A model generated the notes under the pieces. That model was not told where the DNA came from and searched no databases. It saw nothing but the letters and a program-made list of their open reading frames with translations. A DNA stretch of 64,000 nucleotides from Dolichospermum planctonicum. Its GTDB lineage: Bacteria; Cyanobacteriota; Cyanobacteriia; Cyanobacteriales; Nostocaceae. Each line of letters begins with the position of its first letter. The first letter of the stretch is position 1. Below are positions 43,225 to 52,417 of the stretch, one piece after another. The stretch lies in assembly GCF_005402965.1 (NCBI RefSeq), contig NZ_BJCF01000006.1:1-64000 (forward strand), read 5' to 3'. A program made the position numbers and the translations under genes.

Positions 43225-43247
43225 GAATTAATACCGTAATTTGTATT

Positions 43248-43297
43248 GGTGATAGATATTTGATGATATTAAATAATTAAATAATATATCTATCACC
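43248..43297. terminator. Strong hairpin between cobO and convergent gene
   Basis: GGTGATAGATA (43248-43258) is the exact inverse of TATCTATCACC (43287-43297), with an AT-rich 28-base loop. Placed between convergent genes, it is a good bidirectional terminator candidate. Confidence 0.6.
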
Positions 43298-43307
43298 GAT
43301 TTATTAA

Positions 43308-44015
43308 TTACCTAAAACCATCGCTTCCCTGTTGACATATCTGTAAAATTTCCCTATCATTAGAACTTACATAACTCAACCGATGATAGTCTTCTAAAGT
43401 TACTGAATAAGGATAAGTTGTGAACTCATTTTCATTAATTTTAGGGATTGTACCTGTTGTCGCTACCTCTATTGTCCCGACTTCCCCAGGTAAAGTTCTC
43501 ACCATCATAGCTAATTTTCCTGACTTAGCCAAACTACCCTGAAAACAAGTAAATTCAGATTGGGGAACATACAAAGCACCAATGATTTGATTTTGGCGTT
43601 TTTGAAAAACAATGTAACCCTCTTCTGATTTTCCATACAGATAAATACCATCTTGTTCTGGAAATTGGAGTTTTTCTTTTCTCCCTGATTTTATTGTATT
43701 TGTGGATAATTTTGTCGTATTTTTCCTGAATTTATTAGCAGATAATTGATAGGAATTAGCAGAATTATAAACTTGAGATTTTTCGGCTTTCTCCTGTTTT
43801 ATTTCCCCAAGTCGTGATCTAATCAAATGTCCAGAATTAATCTCATTTTGATGATTATGTGATATATAATTAGTAGACAAAGTTACTGATGATAGTAGTT
43901 TTTGATGTTGTTGACTAGAATAAACAATACCTAAAACACCAACGGAAATAATCAAGCCAGTCAGGGGAAATTTTAGTTGGCTGGAAGTAATGAGTTTGGA
44001 AATATGATTAAGCAT
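43308..44015 (-). CDS. Hypothetical single-pass membrane/secreted protein
   Basis: 235 residues. A hydrophobic helix at about 17-33 (PLTGLIISVGVLGIVYSS) looks like a signal anchor. A low-complexity linker (40-115) leads to a conserved-looking C-terminal domain starting at about 122 (DGIYLYGKSEEGYIVFQKRQ, then IIGALYVPQSEFTCFQGSL and two later Cys). I do not recognise a named family, but similar domains occur in other cyanobacteria. Ribosome-binding site AGGAGAA just upstream of the ATG. Function unknown. Confidence 0.7.
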   Translation of the reverse strand: MLNHISKLITSSQLKFPLTGLIISVGVLGIVYSSQQHQKLLSSVTLSTNYISHNHQNEINSGHLIRSRLGEIKQEKAEKSQVYNSANSYQLSANKFRKNTTKLSTNTIKSGRKEKLQFPEQDGIYLYGKSEEGYIVFQKRQNQIIGALYVPQSEFTCFQGSLAKSGKLAMMVRTLPGEVGTIEVATTGTIPKINENEFTTYPYSVTLEDYHRLSYVSSNDREILQICQQGSDGFR

Positions 44016-44502
44016 ACGATTTCTCCTGTAACAAACTTAACCGTTGTTTTTTCGCCTCTTGGAATAATAACTAAATACTAATGATTAAAGATTCCCTCGA
44101 AAGTTTCATCTATATATTTTGACTTTAAATCATCAAAAAATCGCTATTTATAGAATTTTCGGGGATAATCTCAAATAATCATTATTTAATGAATTTACGC
44201 TTACTTTCATTAATTCATCCACTAGGGGGATGTAAAATTGAGCGAGATTTGAGACCTTTTTACTTTGTCATTGTCATTGTCTGTTTTTCAGTGATCAATA
44301 ATACGTTTTATTTTTTTTATGACCATTTGAGAACAAATTATCCAAACATCTTGTGATCAAACCTTCTTCATTCCTTAACTTCTCAATAAATACAAGGACT
44401 AATTCACATATTGCCCGCAATACAAAAAAAATTACCCCCTGAGTTCAGGAGGCATATATCCAATTAGGATGATTGAAAACACGCTCTTGCGCGTTCATAT
44501 TT
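44016..44502. other. Spacer between the sigma gene and the hypothetical gene
   Basis: 487 bp, AT-rich, no gene. Near its right end is the terminator of the sigma gene (44421-44452). The promoter of the hypothetical gene is presumably in the left part. Confidence 0.4.
44421..44452 (-). terminator. Intrinsic terminator of the group 2 sigma gene
   Basis: Read leftward: a 7-bp stem CTCCTGA/TCAGGGG with a two-base turn, followed by GGTAATTTTTTTT. This is 50 bp past the stop codon of the sigma gene, the classical position. Confidence 0.7.
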
Positions 44503-45486
44503 CTAACTAGCAACGTATTCCTTAACATTAGCGCGGCGACGACGTAAATGTGCGAGGGCTTGATGCTCCAATTGACGCACTCGTTCCCGACTGAGGTTTA
44601 ACCGTTCTCCAACTTTCGCTAAAGACATTTCATTTCCGTCTTCTAAACCAAAGCGTAAGGCTACAACTTGACGCTGTTGGAGTGTGAGTTCAGCCAGCAG
44701 GTTATTCAAGTCCTGACGGAGAAATTCCTGGGTGGTATAATACTCAGGGGAAGGACCATCATCTTCCAACATTTCTTGTAACTCAGTATCTTGGTTATCA
44801 CCAACACGCACATCTAAAGAAACTGGTTGACGCGCCATATTCAGATATTCACGAATTTGAGCGGGTTCTAACTCCAATTCTTGAGCAATTTCGACTGGTG
44901 TTGGCGACCTTCCTAGTTTTTGCGCCAATTCCCGCTGAACTTTTTTAATTTTGTTCAATTTCTCAGTAATATGAATTGGTAAACGGATAGTCCGACCTTG
45001 TTGGGCGATCGCCCTGGTAATTGCTTGACGAATCCACCAGTAAGCATAGGTTGAGAACTTATAACCTCGTGTAGGATCAAATTTTTCTACACCTCGTTCT
45101 AACCCCAAAGTCCCTTCCTGAATTAAATCCAGAAATTCCATATTTCGCTTTTGATATTTTTTCGCAATAGCTACAACCAAGCGCAAATTGGCTTCAATCA
45201 TTTTTTGCTTGGCTCGTCTACCTTGTACCATGAGATGATTTAATTCTGTTTCTGAATGGTTAACATGGGCAGCCCATTCTGCTAAACTGGGTTCATGATC
45301 AATTTCCTTGCGTAAAGCTTCCTTAGCTTCTAGTATTACCATCATTTGCTGTACTTGCTTACCGTAAACAATTTCCTGTTCACGGCTTAACAAAGGTACA
45401 CGGCCAATTTCCCGTAGATAAGTCCGCACCATATCAGCCGTAAATTTAGCATTGATATTTTCTGTATGATTTTTAACGGTAGACAT
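44503..45486 (-). CDS. Group 2 RNA polymerase sigma-70 factor (RpoD/SigA-like)
   Basis: 327 residues. Region 1.2 (DMVRTYLREIGRVPLLSREQ), region 2 with IEANLRLVVAIAKKYQKRNM and FDPTRGYKFSTYAYWWIRQA, region 3 (RTIRLPIHITEKLNKIKKVQ), and region 4 with MSLAKVGERLNLSRERVRQL are all intact. It lacks the long N-terminal region 1.1 of the primary sigma factor, so it is a group 2 factor of the SigB/SigC/SigD/SigE set. These control carbon, nitrogen, redox or heterocyst responses. Assignment to one member needs a tree. It is monocistronic, with a good terminator. Confidence 0.93.
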   Translation of the reverse strand: MSTVKNHTENINAKFTADMVRTYLREIGRVPLLSREQEIVYGKQVQQMMVILEAKEALRKEIDHEPSLAEWAAHVNHSETELNHLMVQGRRAKQKMIEANLRLVVAIAKKYQKRNMEFLDLIQEGTLGLERGVEKFDPTRGYKFSTYAYWWIRQAITRAIAQQGRTIRLPIHITEKLNKIKKVQRELAQKLGRSPTPVEIAQELELEPAQIREYLNMARQPVSLDVRVGDNQDTELQEMLEDDGPSPEYYTTQEFLRQDLNNLLAELTLQQRQVVALRFGLEDGNEMSLAKVGERLNLSRERVRQLEHQALAHLRRRRANVKEYVAS

Positions 45487-46060
45487 TGTTGTTTTTATCC
45501 TCTACTTTTTAAACATAATCAATATTTTTTTCAACCAAGGTAATTCCGGTAATTTTTAAGCTGACAACCTCACAATCTGATAATATATTCTGACAATATA
45601 TATTACTGCTGATGGCAAGTTACCATTATTCATTACATTGATCAAGATATTACCAGGGCGTTACTATTGCAAGTAAGATTACAGATATTCCCACCTCCCC
45701 TTAATTTTGGACTCTTAGCAAGACATTTGTTTGGTCAGTTTCAAAAATTCTTCTTTTTTTATCTAGTATTTGTCTGAAAAAACAGAATCACTATGTGTCT
45801 ACTTTCGTATCATATTCCCACCAAGAGCGTCAATGGTAAAGTTCACGAATAATAAATTTTGCAGTTACTCTAAGTCAAAATGTTGATGACAATTTTACCT
45901 TAACTTTCAAAAATTATGTGGCATATCCATGGTGACGCAAAAACCTCCCTTCAAGTTGCTTTCAAGTGGCCGGATAACCGAACTTGATTTATTTAGATTA
46001 TGCAGGGATTTTATGAAGTTATCCGTTGTCCGTTGTCCGTTGTCCGCTGTTAATTTAACA
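45487..46060. other. Spacer upstream of the sigma gene, with heptamer repeat
   Basis: 574 bp, no gene. Heptamers GTCCGTT (four copies, about 46020-46049) lie near the stop of the HerA gene. The left part is the likely promoter region for the sigma gene; CTGATAATATATTCTGACAA near 45577 is AT-rich, but no site is certain. Confidence 0.45.
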
Positions 46061-47839
46061 CTAAAAGCCTAAATCTGCTTTAGCTAATTCAGCAGCAGTG
46101 AATACTTCTTCATCTGACTTTTCTTCCCAAGCCATATCCCCAATTTCAGCGTAAAATGTGGTATCATAGGGACGGGTACGCACAACCACCGGCATAGGAA
46201 CAGCGTGACCTAAAATCAAAGCCTGTTGTTTAGAGTCTAACTTAGCTAAGACCGAACGTAAACCCCCCCCACCGGATACACCCGTAAAAATAGCATCAAT
46301 ATCTTTCTCATCATTGAGCAAAGCCGTAATGCGAGTACCTATCTGGGACATAACTTCATTATCTATCCCTGATGGACGTTGATCAACTACCAAAAGTGTG
46401 ACAAAATACTTCCGCAGTTCTCTAGCAATAGTTCCAAAAATCGTACTTTGGACAACTCCTGGGTCAAGAAAGCGGTGTGCTTCCTCTATTGTAATCATTA
46501 ATGGTGTCGGCCGATCTAAAGGATTTTTACTTTGGAGAAATTTATCAGCTTTTCTGACATAATGCTCATGTATCCGTCTAGTGATCATATTTGTCACTAA
46601 CATATATGAAAGCATATTTGACTGCGAACCAAATTCAATAACTACGTTTTTTCCCGCTTCTAAAGATTGAACTATATTTTTAACATAATTTTGCGGACAA
46701 GCACTACGCATATATTTTAAACTATCTAAACGTAATAGTTTACGCTGTAACGCCATAATTGAGCCTTTGTGTCCTCTTTTTTCTTCACAAAACATCTCAA
46801 TATCTTCATTACTCATATTCAGCAATTGAATAATCCAAGATTTACCCAACTCGCTAAATAGAATATTAGCATTATCCAATGCCGCTTCTGAAAGTCCTAA
46901 CTCACGATTACATAATTTAATATCTTCAACTTCTACCTGTTCATAACTAAGGTAGAGTTCTTGAGCGTCCCTAACACCTCGGCGTTTAGTCGAGTCTGGA
47001 TCAAGGGTGTAAACTTCCACTTTTCCAGGAAATAACTGTTTTAAACCCTTCACAGTATTAACGTTTTTCCCTTCTGCGACTGCTTCCCAACCATATTCCG
47101 AGTGCATATCAAAAATCAAATTAACAGCCGCATTTTTACGAATCACACCAGCTAAAATTAAACGAGTGAGAAAAGATTTACCAGTACCAGATTTACCAAA
47201 AATACCATTACTCCGTTCCACAAAGCGATTCAAATCAATACAAATCGGCACATCCATATCTAATGGTTTACCGATAGAAAAGTTTTTACGTTGAGGATCA
47301 TCTTCCCAACCAAAGACCTTACGAAAGTCGTCTTCGGTTGCTTCGTAAACTTGGCTAAAGTGACTAGGAATAGTTTTAACAGGTAATAATTCCATCGTCG
47401 TACTGGTTTGAGGTTGAAAGGATGCTAAACCCGTAAGCGATGGTATAAAAGAATTAGGGGATTTACCATTGGTGGAAAAAAAAGGTTCTTGAGATTCGGG
47501 GGTAAACATCAACATTGGTGCTAAGTTGATCATTCCATAAGTACCGCTACCGGCTAATACCTCGCGCAAAAAACTATCTTCCCAATTGGGAGGACTAGCA
47601 ATAATGCGGTCATTTGCAGTTCCTAAAGATACATCTGTTAGGAGACAGAAAAAACGAGAGCGCACCCCCTCTACCACGATAAATTTACCTACCCGCATAT
47701 CTTCTACGGAAATATCTGGGTGTAATCTTACTTCTAACCCTCCGGTCAGAGAACCTTCAATAACTGAACCTAATGGCTGTCCCCAATTCATGTTAATTTT
47801 ATTACTTATCCGTTTTGACATACCTCCTCTTCCTTTCAT
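46061..47839 (-). CDS. HerA-like ATPase (DUF87), predicted DNA translocase
   Basis: 592 residues. An N-terminal HAS-barrel-like domain (18-160; MNWGQPLGSVIEGSLTGGLE) precedes a RecA-like ATPase. Walker A is GKSGTGKS (215-222), Walker B is TPLMITIEEAHRFL, and an arginine-finger region follows in RELRKYFVTLLVVDQRPSGI. The C-terminus EKDIDAIFTGVSGGG is usual in this cyanobacterial subgroup. HerA forms hexamers and in archaea works with the nuclease NurA in end resection. No nurA is adjacent, so the partner is unknown. An alternative start is MSKRISNK at 47824, with AGGAAGAGGAGG just ahead. It is followed upstream by a GST gene on the same strand. Confidence 0.85.
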   Translation of the reverse strand: MKGRGGMSKRISNKINMNWGQPLGSVIEGSLTGGLEVRLHPDISVEDMRVGKFIVVEGVRSRFFCLLTDVSLGTANDRIIASPPNWEDSFLREVLAGSGTYGMINLAPMLMFTPESQEPFFSTNGKSPNSFIPSLTGLASFQPQTSTTMELLPVKTIPSHFSQVYEATEDDFRKVFGWEDDPQRKNFSIGKPLDMDVPICIDLNRFVERSNGIFGKSGTGKSFLTRLILAGVIRKNAAVNLIFDMHSEYGWEAVAEGKNVNTVKGLKQLFPGKVEVYTLDPDSTKRRGVRDAQELYLSYEQVEVEDIKLCNRELGLSEAALDNANILFSELGKSWIIQLLNMSNEDIEMFCEEKRGHKGSIMALQRKLLRLDSLKYMRSACPQNYVKNIVQSLEAGKNVVIEFGSQSNMLSYMLVTNMITRRIHEHYVRKADKFLQSKNPLDRPTPLMITIEEAHRFLDPGVVQSTIFGTIARELRKYFVTLLVVDQRPSGIDNEVMSQIGTRITALLNDEKDIDAIFTGVSGGGGLRSVLAKLDSKQQALILGHAVPMPVVVRTRPYDTTFYAEIGDMAWEEKSDEEVFTAAELAKADLGF

Positions 47840-47871
47840 GAGAGAGGATTCCTTAACGCTTTACCAATTCC

Positions 47872-48666
47872 TTAATCAATGTTAATGTTTGTAGGTGCAT
47901 TTCCCCCCGGTGGTGTAATTCCTGGTAATGGCTTTCTAAATTGTGAGTAAATGCGATCGCGCCAGGCGAAAAATGCTTCATAATCGGGATTATCAGCTAT
48001 ACTAGACAATCCTTTCCCTCTGAGAGATACTGGTAAATCTAAGTAAGCACCTTCAGGAAACTTTAAAAGCATTGACAAACTAGCTACTGCTAAATCTGCT
48101 AAAGTTGGCTCATCACCTGTTAAATAGGGACTATCTGCCAATAATTGGGTAATAATTTCCAAATCTTGTTTTAACCCAATAATAGCCGCATTTACCGCAT
48201 CCGTTGTCAAACCCACCCCAAAACCTAGTACAGATAGAAAATCACCAGGAACACCTTCGACCAAATTTCTGAGAATATCTGGGGTTGAAACTGGTAACAA
48301 GGCCTTACGGAAATTTTGGTCTTGACTAATAGCTGCAAAAAATGCCTTTCTCCCCTTAACACCTATTGACTCATCTGCCCAATCCTCCAATAATAAAGTC
48401 AAAGCCCGTTTTTTGGGTTCTGTTGGTATCAGCGGACTATCTGGGTATGTTGAGTCTAAATACTTAGCGATTTCCGTAGAATCGAAAATATATCTATTGC
48501 CATCTTTTAACACTGGTAATTGTTTTTGTCCAGTCAGTCTAAATAATTCCAGTTGTCCAATTCCCGGTGCAACTTCGATTTTGCGGTACTCTAACCCCTT
48601 ATAATCAAGGATGAGACGGACTTTTTCGGAAAATTGAGATAGTTCCCACTGATATAGTTCTAGCAT
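47872..48666 (-). CDS. Glutathione S-transferase family protein
   Basis: 264 residues. The N-terminal thioredoxin-like domain has LYQWELSQFSEKVRLILDYKG (Ser at the catalytic position), QLPVLKDGNRYIFDSTEIAK (cis-Pro and GSH-binding Ser) and YLDSTYP. The all-helical C-terminal domain has DSPYLTGDEPTLADLAVASL. Members detoxify electrophiles or act as stress proteins. The C-terminal 25 residues (QFRKPLPGITPPGGNAPTNI) are Pro/Gly-rich. It is on the same strand as the HerA gene, 32 bp upstream of it, so they may be co-transcribed. Confidence 0.9.
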   Translation of the reverse strand: MLELYQWELSQFSEKVRLILDYKGLEYRKIEVAPGIGQLELFRLTGQKQLPVLKDGNRYIFDSTEIAKYLDSTYPDSPLIPTEPKKRALTLLLEDWADESIGVKGRKAFFAAISQDQNFRKALLPVSTPDILRNLVEGVPGDFLSVLGFGVGLTTDAVNAAIIGLKQDLEIITQLLADSPYLTGDEPTLADLAVASLSMLLKFPEGAYLDLPVSLRGKGLSSIADNPDYEAFFAWRDRIYSQFRKPLPGITPPGGNAPTNINID

Positions 48667-49076
48667 ACCGTATATTTTCCAACTCGTTTGGTTATCAACT
48701 TGATAATTATATCTTGAGTTTTGAGAATTTTTCCTATTAATTAATATTTTTTTGCTTGATTCGCTGTCACTAAAGTTGAAAAATATTCAGCTTTTTCTGT
48801 GAACAGCTACCGCTAATTATATCATATCTTCTTGATTAATGAGATATTTTTCAGAAAAATACCCTTCAATTACAAATACAGGACTTATCTCTACATCTTG
48901 ATAAGTCCCAAAATATTCAGAAATTGACTATGATCAATCCCAAAGGCTGGGTTTTTTTTATAACATAAGTTGATCGAATTTTTTAAAATCACATTTGCAG
49001 ATAAATTGTATTTTCTAGTTGGCAAAACATTATAAGTCTTGATATAACTTGTAAGCAGTCAAGACAAAAAAAATTT
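48667..49076. other. Spacer between divergent GST and fasciclin genes
   Basis: 410 bp, AT-rich, with no gene. GCTGGGTTTTTTTTATAAC at 48945-48963 follows CAAAGG and may be a fragment of a hairpin. There are no clear promoter boxes. Confidence 0.35.
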
Positions 49077-49820
49077 ATGAAGAGCAATTACGGCAAATTC
49101 GGCAAATTCAGCAAATTCAGCAAATTCAAATTATTAGCATTAGCCAAAATCCTTGGTATCATGGGATTAACCAGCACTAGTCTTTTGATGAGTATAGCAT
49201 CTGAAGCAAAAGAAGTGCGTAATACCAAACCAAGTATTTTCAATGAACCGCTTTATAACCGTGGTAAACAACCAAGTGTTACCATACCTGTCACAAAACC
49301 CACCCAGCCAGCAACTGAAATTCCCACTGTTAAACCCACCCAGCCAGCAACTGAAATTCCCACTGTTAAACCCACCCCAACAACACCCATAACAGAAATC
49401 AAAGAAACCAGGAACTTAATAGTGTTAGCGAACGCCAATGGCTCATTTAAAACCCTCATTAAAGCCTTAACAGCAGCGGGACTCACTGACACTTTACAAG
49501 GAGATGGTCCTTTTACTATTTTTGCTCCTACAGATGCAGCATTTGCGAAACTACCACAAGATGCAGTACAAGATTTGTTAAAGCCAGAAAATAAAGAAAT
49601 ATTGCTACAGGTTTTAACCTATCACGTAGTATCCGGTAAAGTACTCTCCAGTGATTTGAAATCTGGAGAATTGAAGAGCTTACAAGGAGATCCTATTACT
49701 GTTAAAGTTGATACTAATGGAGTACAGGTAAATGACGCAAAGGTAACTAAAGCAGATATCCAAGGTAGCAACGGCGTTATTCATCAAATTGATACTTTGA
49801 TTCTCCCTCCCAGTATATAG
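49077..49820 (+). CDS. Secreted fasciclin (FAS1) domain protein
   Basis: 247 residues. An N-terminal basic region with GKF/SKF repeats (encoded by a 9-bp DNA repeat at 49088-49129) leads into a signal peptide (LLALAKILGIMGLTSTSLLM) with a probable cut near ASEAKE. A Pro/Thr-rich linker has two copies of TKPTQPATEIPTV-like sequence. The FAS1 domain covers about 110-247: NLIVLANANGSFKTLIKALT, GPFTIFAPTDAAFAKLPQDA, YHVVSGKVLSSDLKSG, VIHQIDTLILPP. Such proteins are thought to mediate adhesion or bind surface sugars in the periplasm or outside the cell. Confidence 0.93.
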   Translation: MKSNYGKFGKFSKFSKFKLLALAKILGIMGLTSTSLLMSIASEAKEVRNTKPSIFNEPLYNRGKQPSVTIPVTKPTQPATEIPTVKPTQPATEIPTVKPTPTTPITEIKETRNLIVLANANGSFKTLIKALTAAGLTDTLQGDGPFTIFAPTDAAFAKLPQDAVQDLLKPENKEILLQVLTYHVVSGKVLSSDLKSGELKSLQGDPITVKVDTNGVQVNDAKVTKADIQGSNGVIHQIDTLILPPSI

Positions 49821-50029
49821 ATTTTTGGATTTTTGGCGTTGCTGATTTGATGTATGAAAATGATTTTTGATCATACCTAAACCCTTGCAGAAACGTTCCA
49901 TGGAACATATCTACACTTAAATTCATACTTGCTTTGAGAAACGCCAGATTTTTGTTATTTAATTTGTGAAAATCTCAAGGTTAAAATTCCCAATTGATCT
50001 AAAAAAAAGAGGATTTTACTTAACAGCAA

Positions 50030-50069
50030 AACCCAGGTTAAATATTATATATAATATCTAACCTGGGTT
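50030..50069. terminator. Long perfect hairpin, bidirectional terminator
   Basis: AACCCAGGTTA (50030-50040) pairs with TAACCTGGGTT (50059-50069), and the AT-rich middle is itself nearly self-complementary, so the stem reaches about 18 bp. It lies between the convergent fasciclin and DUF892 genes, 23 bp from the stop of the latter. TTTC follows on the right. Confidence 0.75.
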
Positions 50070-50091
50070 GTTTCAAAACCTAGTAATCAGA

Positions 50092-50643
50092 CTAACGAGC
50101 TTTAGCGTTAGACTTTACTTCAGGTGTTTTTACTTCTTGAAGTAACTGCATTATCAATTGATCAAGCTTTTGCGCTACCTGTTCCTCTTGGTGTAAGTTT
50201 TGCTCTAACAATTCGACAACTTGATTTTGTCCCATTTGTTCCGCAACTTTAATCAAACGACGATAACAAGAAATTTCCATTTGTTCAATCTTGCTATGCC
50301 ATTCTGCCAGTCCTAAGTCTACAATTTTGGGATTATCGGCTGCTAAAAGTGTAAATTTCTGACATTCACTAATTAAACCAGACGCAACATCACAGGTAAT
50401 TCGTTGTGGTTTTTCTCCTAAAATATTTAACACCTGTTCTAAGTTTTTAATGTGCTGTTCAGTTTCTTGAATATGTGGCTCAATTACCGTCTTCAACTTA
50501 TTATTTTGACAACATTGCCACATCATTTGCTGGGCTTCTAAGAAGCGATTTTCAGCATCAAACATGGTGTTTATCTCATAGATAAACTTCTGTTGCAAAT
50601 TGGTGATTTTATTTGTAATTGGACGCTCGCTAAGTTGAACCAT
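50092..50643 (-). CDS. DUF892 (YciF/YciE-like) ferritin-like protein
   Basis: 183 residues, four-helix ferritin-like fold. Conserved: KFIYEINTMFDAENRFLEAQ (with the Glu/Asp metal-type residues), EPHIQETEQHIKNLEQVLNI, KIVDLGLAEWHSKIEQMEIS and QNLHQEEQVAQKLDQLIMQL. The E-x(n)-E-x2-H and H-Q-E-E pattern suggests a di-iron site. Family members are induced by stress in many bacteria; the activity is unproven. Good ribosome-binding site AGGAGAA. The upstream spacer carries its promoter. Confidence 0.88.
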   Translation of the reverse strand: MVQLSERPITNKITNLQQKFIYEINTMFDAENRFLEAQQMMWQCCQNNKLKTVIEPHIQETEQHIKNLEQVLNILGEKPQRITCDVASGLISECQKFTLLAADNPKIVDLGLAEWHSKIEQMEISCYRRLIKVAEQMGQNQVVELLEQNLHQEEQVAQKLDQLIMQLLQEVKTPEVKSNAKAR

Positions 50644-50996
50644 GATTATTCTCCTGATGAGATGAAACTAAACTGCATTTACCAGCCGTTTGATTAACTC
50701 TACTTCTACTTTCATTTATTCTCTTCTAACTAAAGACACAGTATAGGTCTGAAATATAATTTGGTTATTTAAATTATTTAAACTATCAGATCAAACTTGG
50801 GGAATAGGTCTATAATTTGTGTGATTAATTTGATCATTATTAATCAAGTTTTGCAAATATTTCCATATTGTAAAATACAAAGTAGAGTGCAAAAAGTAAG
50901 TGTAATCACTAAAATCACCAAAATCACCAAAATCACGGTTTAAACTTCCCCAATTGCGTTAAAGTAAAGATAAATTAAGAAAATGCTGTCAAAAAA
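50644..50996. other. Spacer between divergent DUF892 and HEAT-repeat genes
   Basis: 353 bp, AT-rich. A small tandem repeat ACCAAAATC (about three copies, 50911-50935) occurs on the right. No promoter can be named with confidence. Confidence 0.4.
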
Positions 50997-51677
50997 ATGG
51001 CTACTCTAAGTTTAGAATTAATTTCGACTCAGTTAGAAAGTCCCAATTTGCGCGATCGCATGATAGCTCTCGCTAGTTTACGTCATGTATCCGCTGATGA
51101 TGCTGTACCTTTGATTAAAAAGGTTTTAGATGATGATTCCCTGCAAATGCGTTCCATGGCCATTTTTGCTCTAGGTATCAAAAAAACACCAGAGTGTTAT
51201 TCTATTCTGGTGAAAATCCTGGAAACAGATCCAGATTATGGTATCCGTGCTGATGCGGCTGGAGCTTTAGGATATCTTGAAGATAACAGAGCCGTGGAGG
51301 TCTTATCACGAGCATTTTATGAAGATACAGATTGGTTAGTTAGGTTTAGTGCGGCTGTAGCTTTAGGTAATATTAAAGACCCCCGCGCCCATGATATTCT
51401 CATCCAGGCTCTAAATAGTACAGAAATAGTCATTCAACAAGCTGCTATTTCTGCTTTGGGAGAAATCCGAGATGTAGATTCTGTAACACATATTCTCCGT
51501 TTTGCTCAATCAGAAGATTGGTTAGTGCGTCAACGTCTCGCTGAAGCTTTAGGAAATTTACCCACACCTCAAAGTGTCTCAGCTTTAAAATATCTAGCAA
51601 AAGATAGTCATCACAACGTTGCTGAAGCGGCCAGGATTTCTCTGCAACAACTTGAGAAAACCAACAACCTGAGTTGA
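50997..51677 (+). CDS. HEAT-repeat protein, phycobilisome-associated type
   Basis: 226 residues made of six HEAT/PBS-lyase-type repeats of about 31 residues, with recurrent RSMAIFALGIKKTPE, GIRADAAGALGYLEDNRAVE, LVRFSAAVALGNIKDPRAHD, VIQQAAISALGEIRDVDSVT and LVRQRLAEALGNLPTPQSVS. These repeats occur in CpcE/CpcF lyase subunits and in NblB. The gene is only 71 bp before a CpcS-type phycobiliprotein lyase gene, so a role in phycobilisome assembly or turnover is a reasonable inference. It is soluble and cytoplasmic. No catalytic residues are expected. Confidence 0.85.
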   Translation: MATLSLELISTQLESPNLRDRMIALASLRHVSADDAVPLIKKVLDDDSLQMRSMAIFALGIKKTPECYSILVKILETDPDYGIRADAAGALGYLEDNRAVEVLSRAFYEDTDWLVRFSAAVALGNIKDPRAHDILIQALNSTEIVIQQAAISALGEIRDVDSVTHILRFAQSEDWLVRQRLAEALGNLPTPQSVSALKYLAKDSHHNVAEAARISLQQLEKTNNLS

Positions 51678-51748
51678 AATTAAAGTCTCTTCCTAGTTTT
51701 TAATAATAAAAGAGATTGTTAAAATTATGATGCGGGGTAACTTTATTT

Positions 51749-52315
51749 ATGAACGTTGAAGAATTTTTTGAATTAAGTGCTGGAAAATGGTTTTCTCACC
51801 GCACTAGTCACCATTTAGCGTTTAAACAGTCAGAAGACGGTAAATCAGACATCCTCATTGAGATGTTAGCCGCTGATCATCCTGAAGTGATTAAACTGTG
51901 TCAACAGTATGAAATTGAGCCGCATACAGCCTCCTGTGGGGCCCGTGTCACCTGGAATGGGACAATGGAATGGGACGAGGAAAAACACGAGGGTTCGACG
52001 GTTTTAGCCACGGTTCCCAATGCAGATAACCCAAATGAAGGTAAATTACTGCGAGAAATGGGTTATGCGGAAAAAGCCCCCGTTGCTGGTAGCTATAAAA
52101 TCGGTGATGATGGTGCTTTGACGCTGATTACTGAGTATGAAACTATGTGGTCTGAAGAGAGACTATGGTTTGCTAGTCCTAATTTGCGGATGCGAGTAAG
52201 TGTATTAAAGCGTTTTGGTGGTTTCAGTATGGCTTCCTTTACTTCTGAAATCCGTATGGGTAGTACAGATGCTTCTAAAAAGGCTACAGAAGCCGCTAAT
52301 TCGCTAAAATCCTAA
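51749..52315 (+). CDS. cpcS: CpcS/CpeS-family phycobiliprotein lyase
   Basis: 188 residues. Signature segments are [75 protein letters not shown] and [15 protein letters not shown]. The protein has the lipocalin-like fold of S-type lyases, which attach phycocyanobilin to the Cys-82-equivalent of allophycocyanin and phycocyanin beta subunits. The Cpc/Cpe subtype cannot be proven from sequence alone; cpcS is the best label. Downstream of the HEAT gene, in a likely operon; followed by an octamer repeat. Confidence 0.85.
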   Translation: MNVEEFFELSAGKWFSHRTSHHLAFKQSEDGKSDILIEMLAADHPEVIKLCQQYEIEPHTASCGARVTWNGTMEWDEEKHEGSTVLATVPNADNPNEGKLLREMGYAEKAPVAGSYKIGDDGALTLITEYETMWSEERLWFASPNLRMRVSVLKRFGGFSMASFTSEIRMGSTDASKKATEAANSLKS

Positions 52316-52331
52316 ACTACAATATTGAGGC

Positions 52332-52368
52332 TGGTAATTGGTAATTGGTAATTGGTAATTGGTAATTG
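52332..52368. repeat. Octamer tandem repeat GGTAATTG
   Basis: About four and a half perfect copies of GGTAATTG after the cpcS stop, followed by CCTTTTGCCTTTTGC simple sequence. It lies between convergent genes. Confidence 0.9.
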
Positions 52369-52417
52369 CCTTTTGCCTTTTGCTTTTTACCTTTTGATAC
52401 TTTAAGTTTAATTTTTG

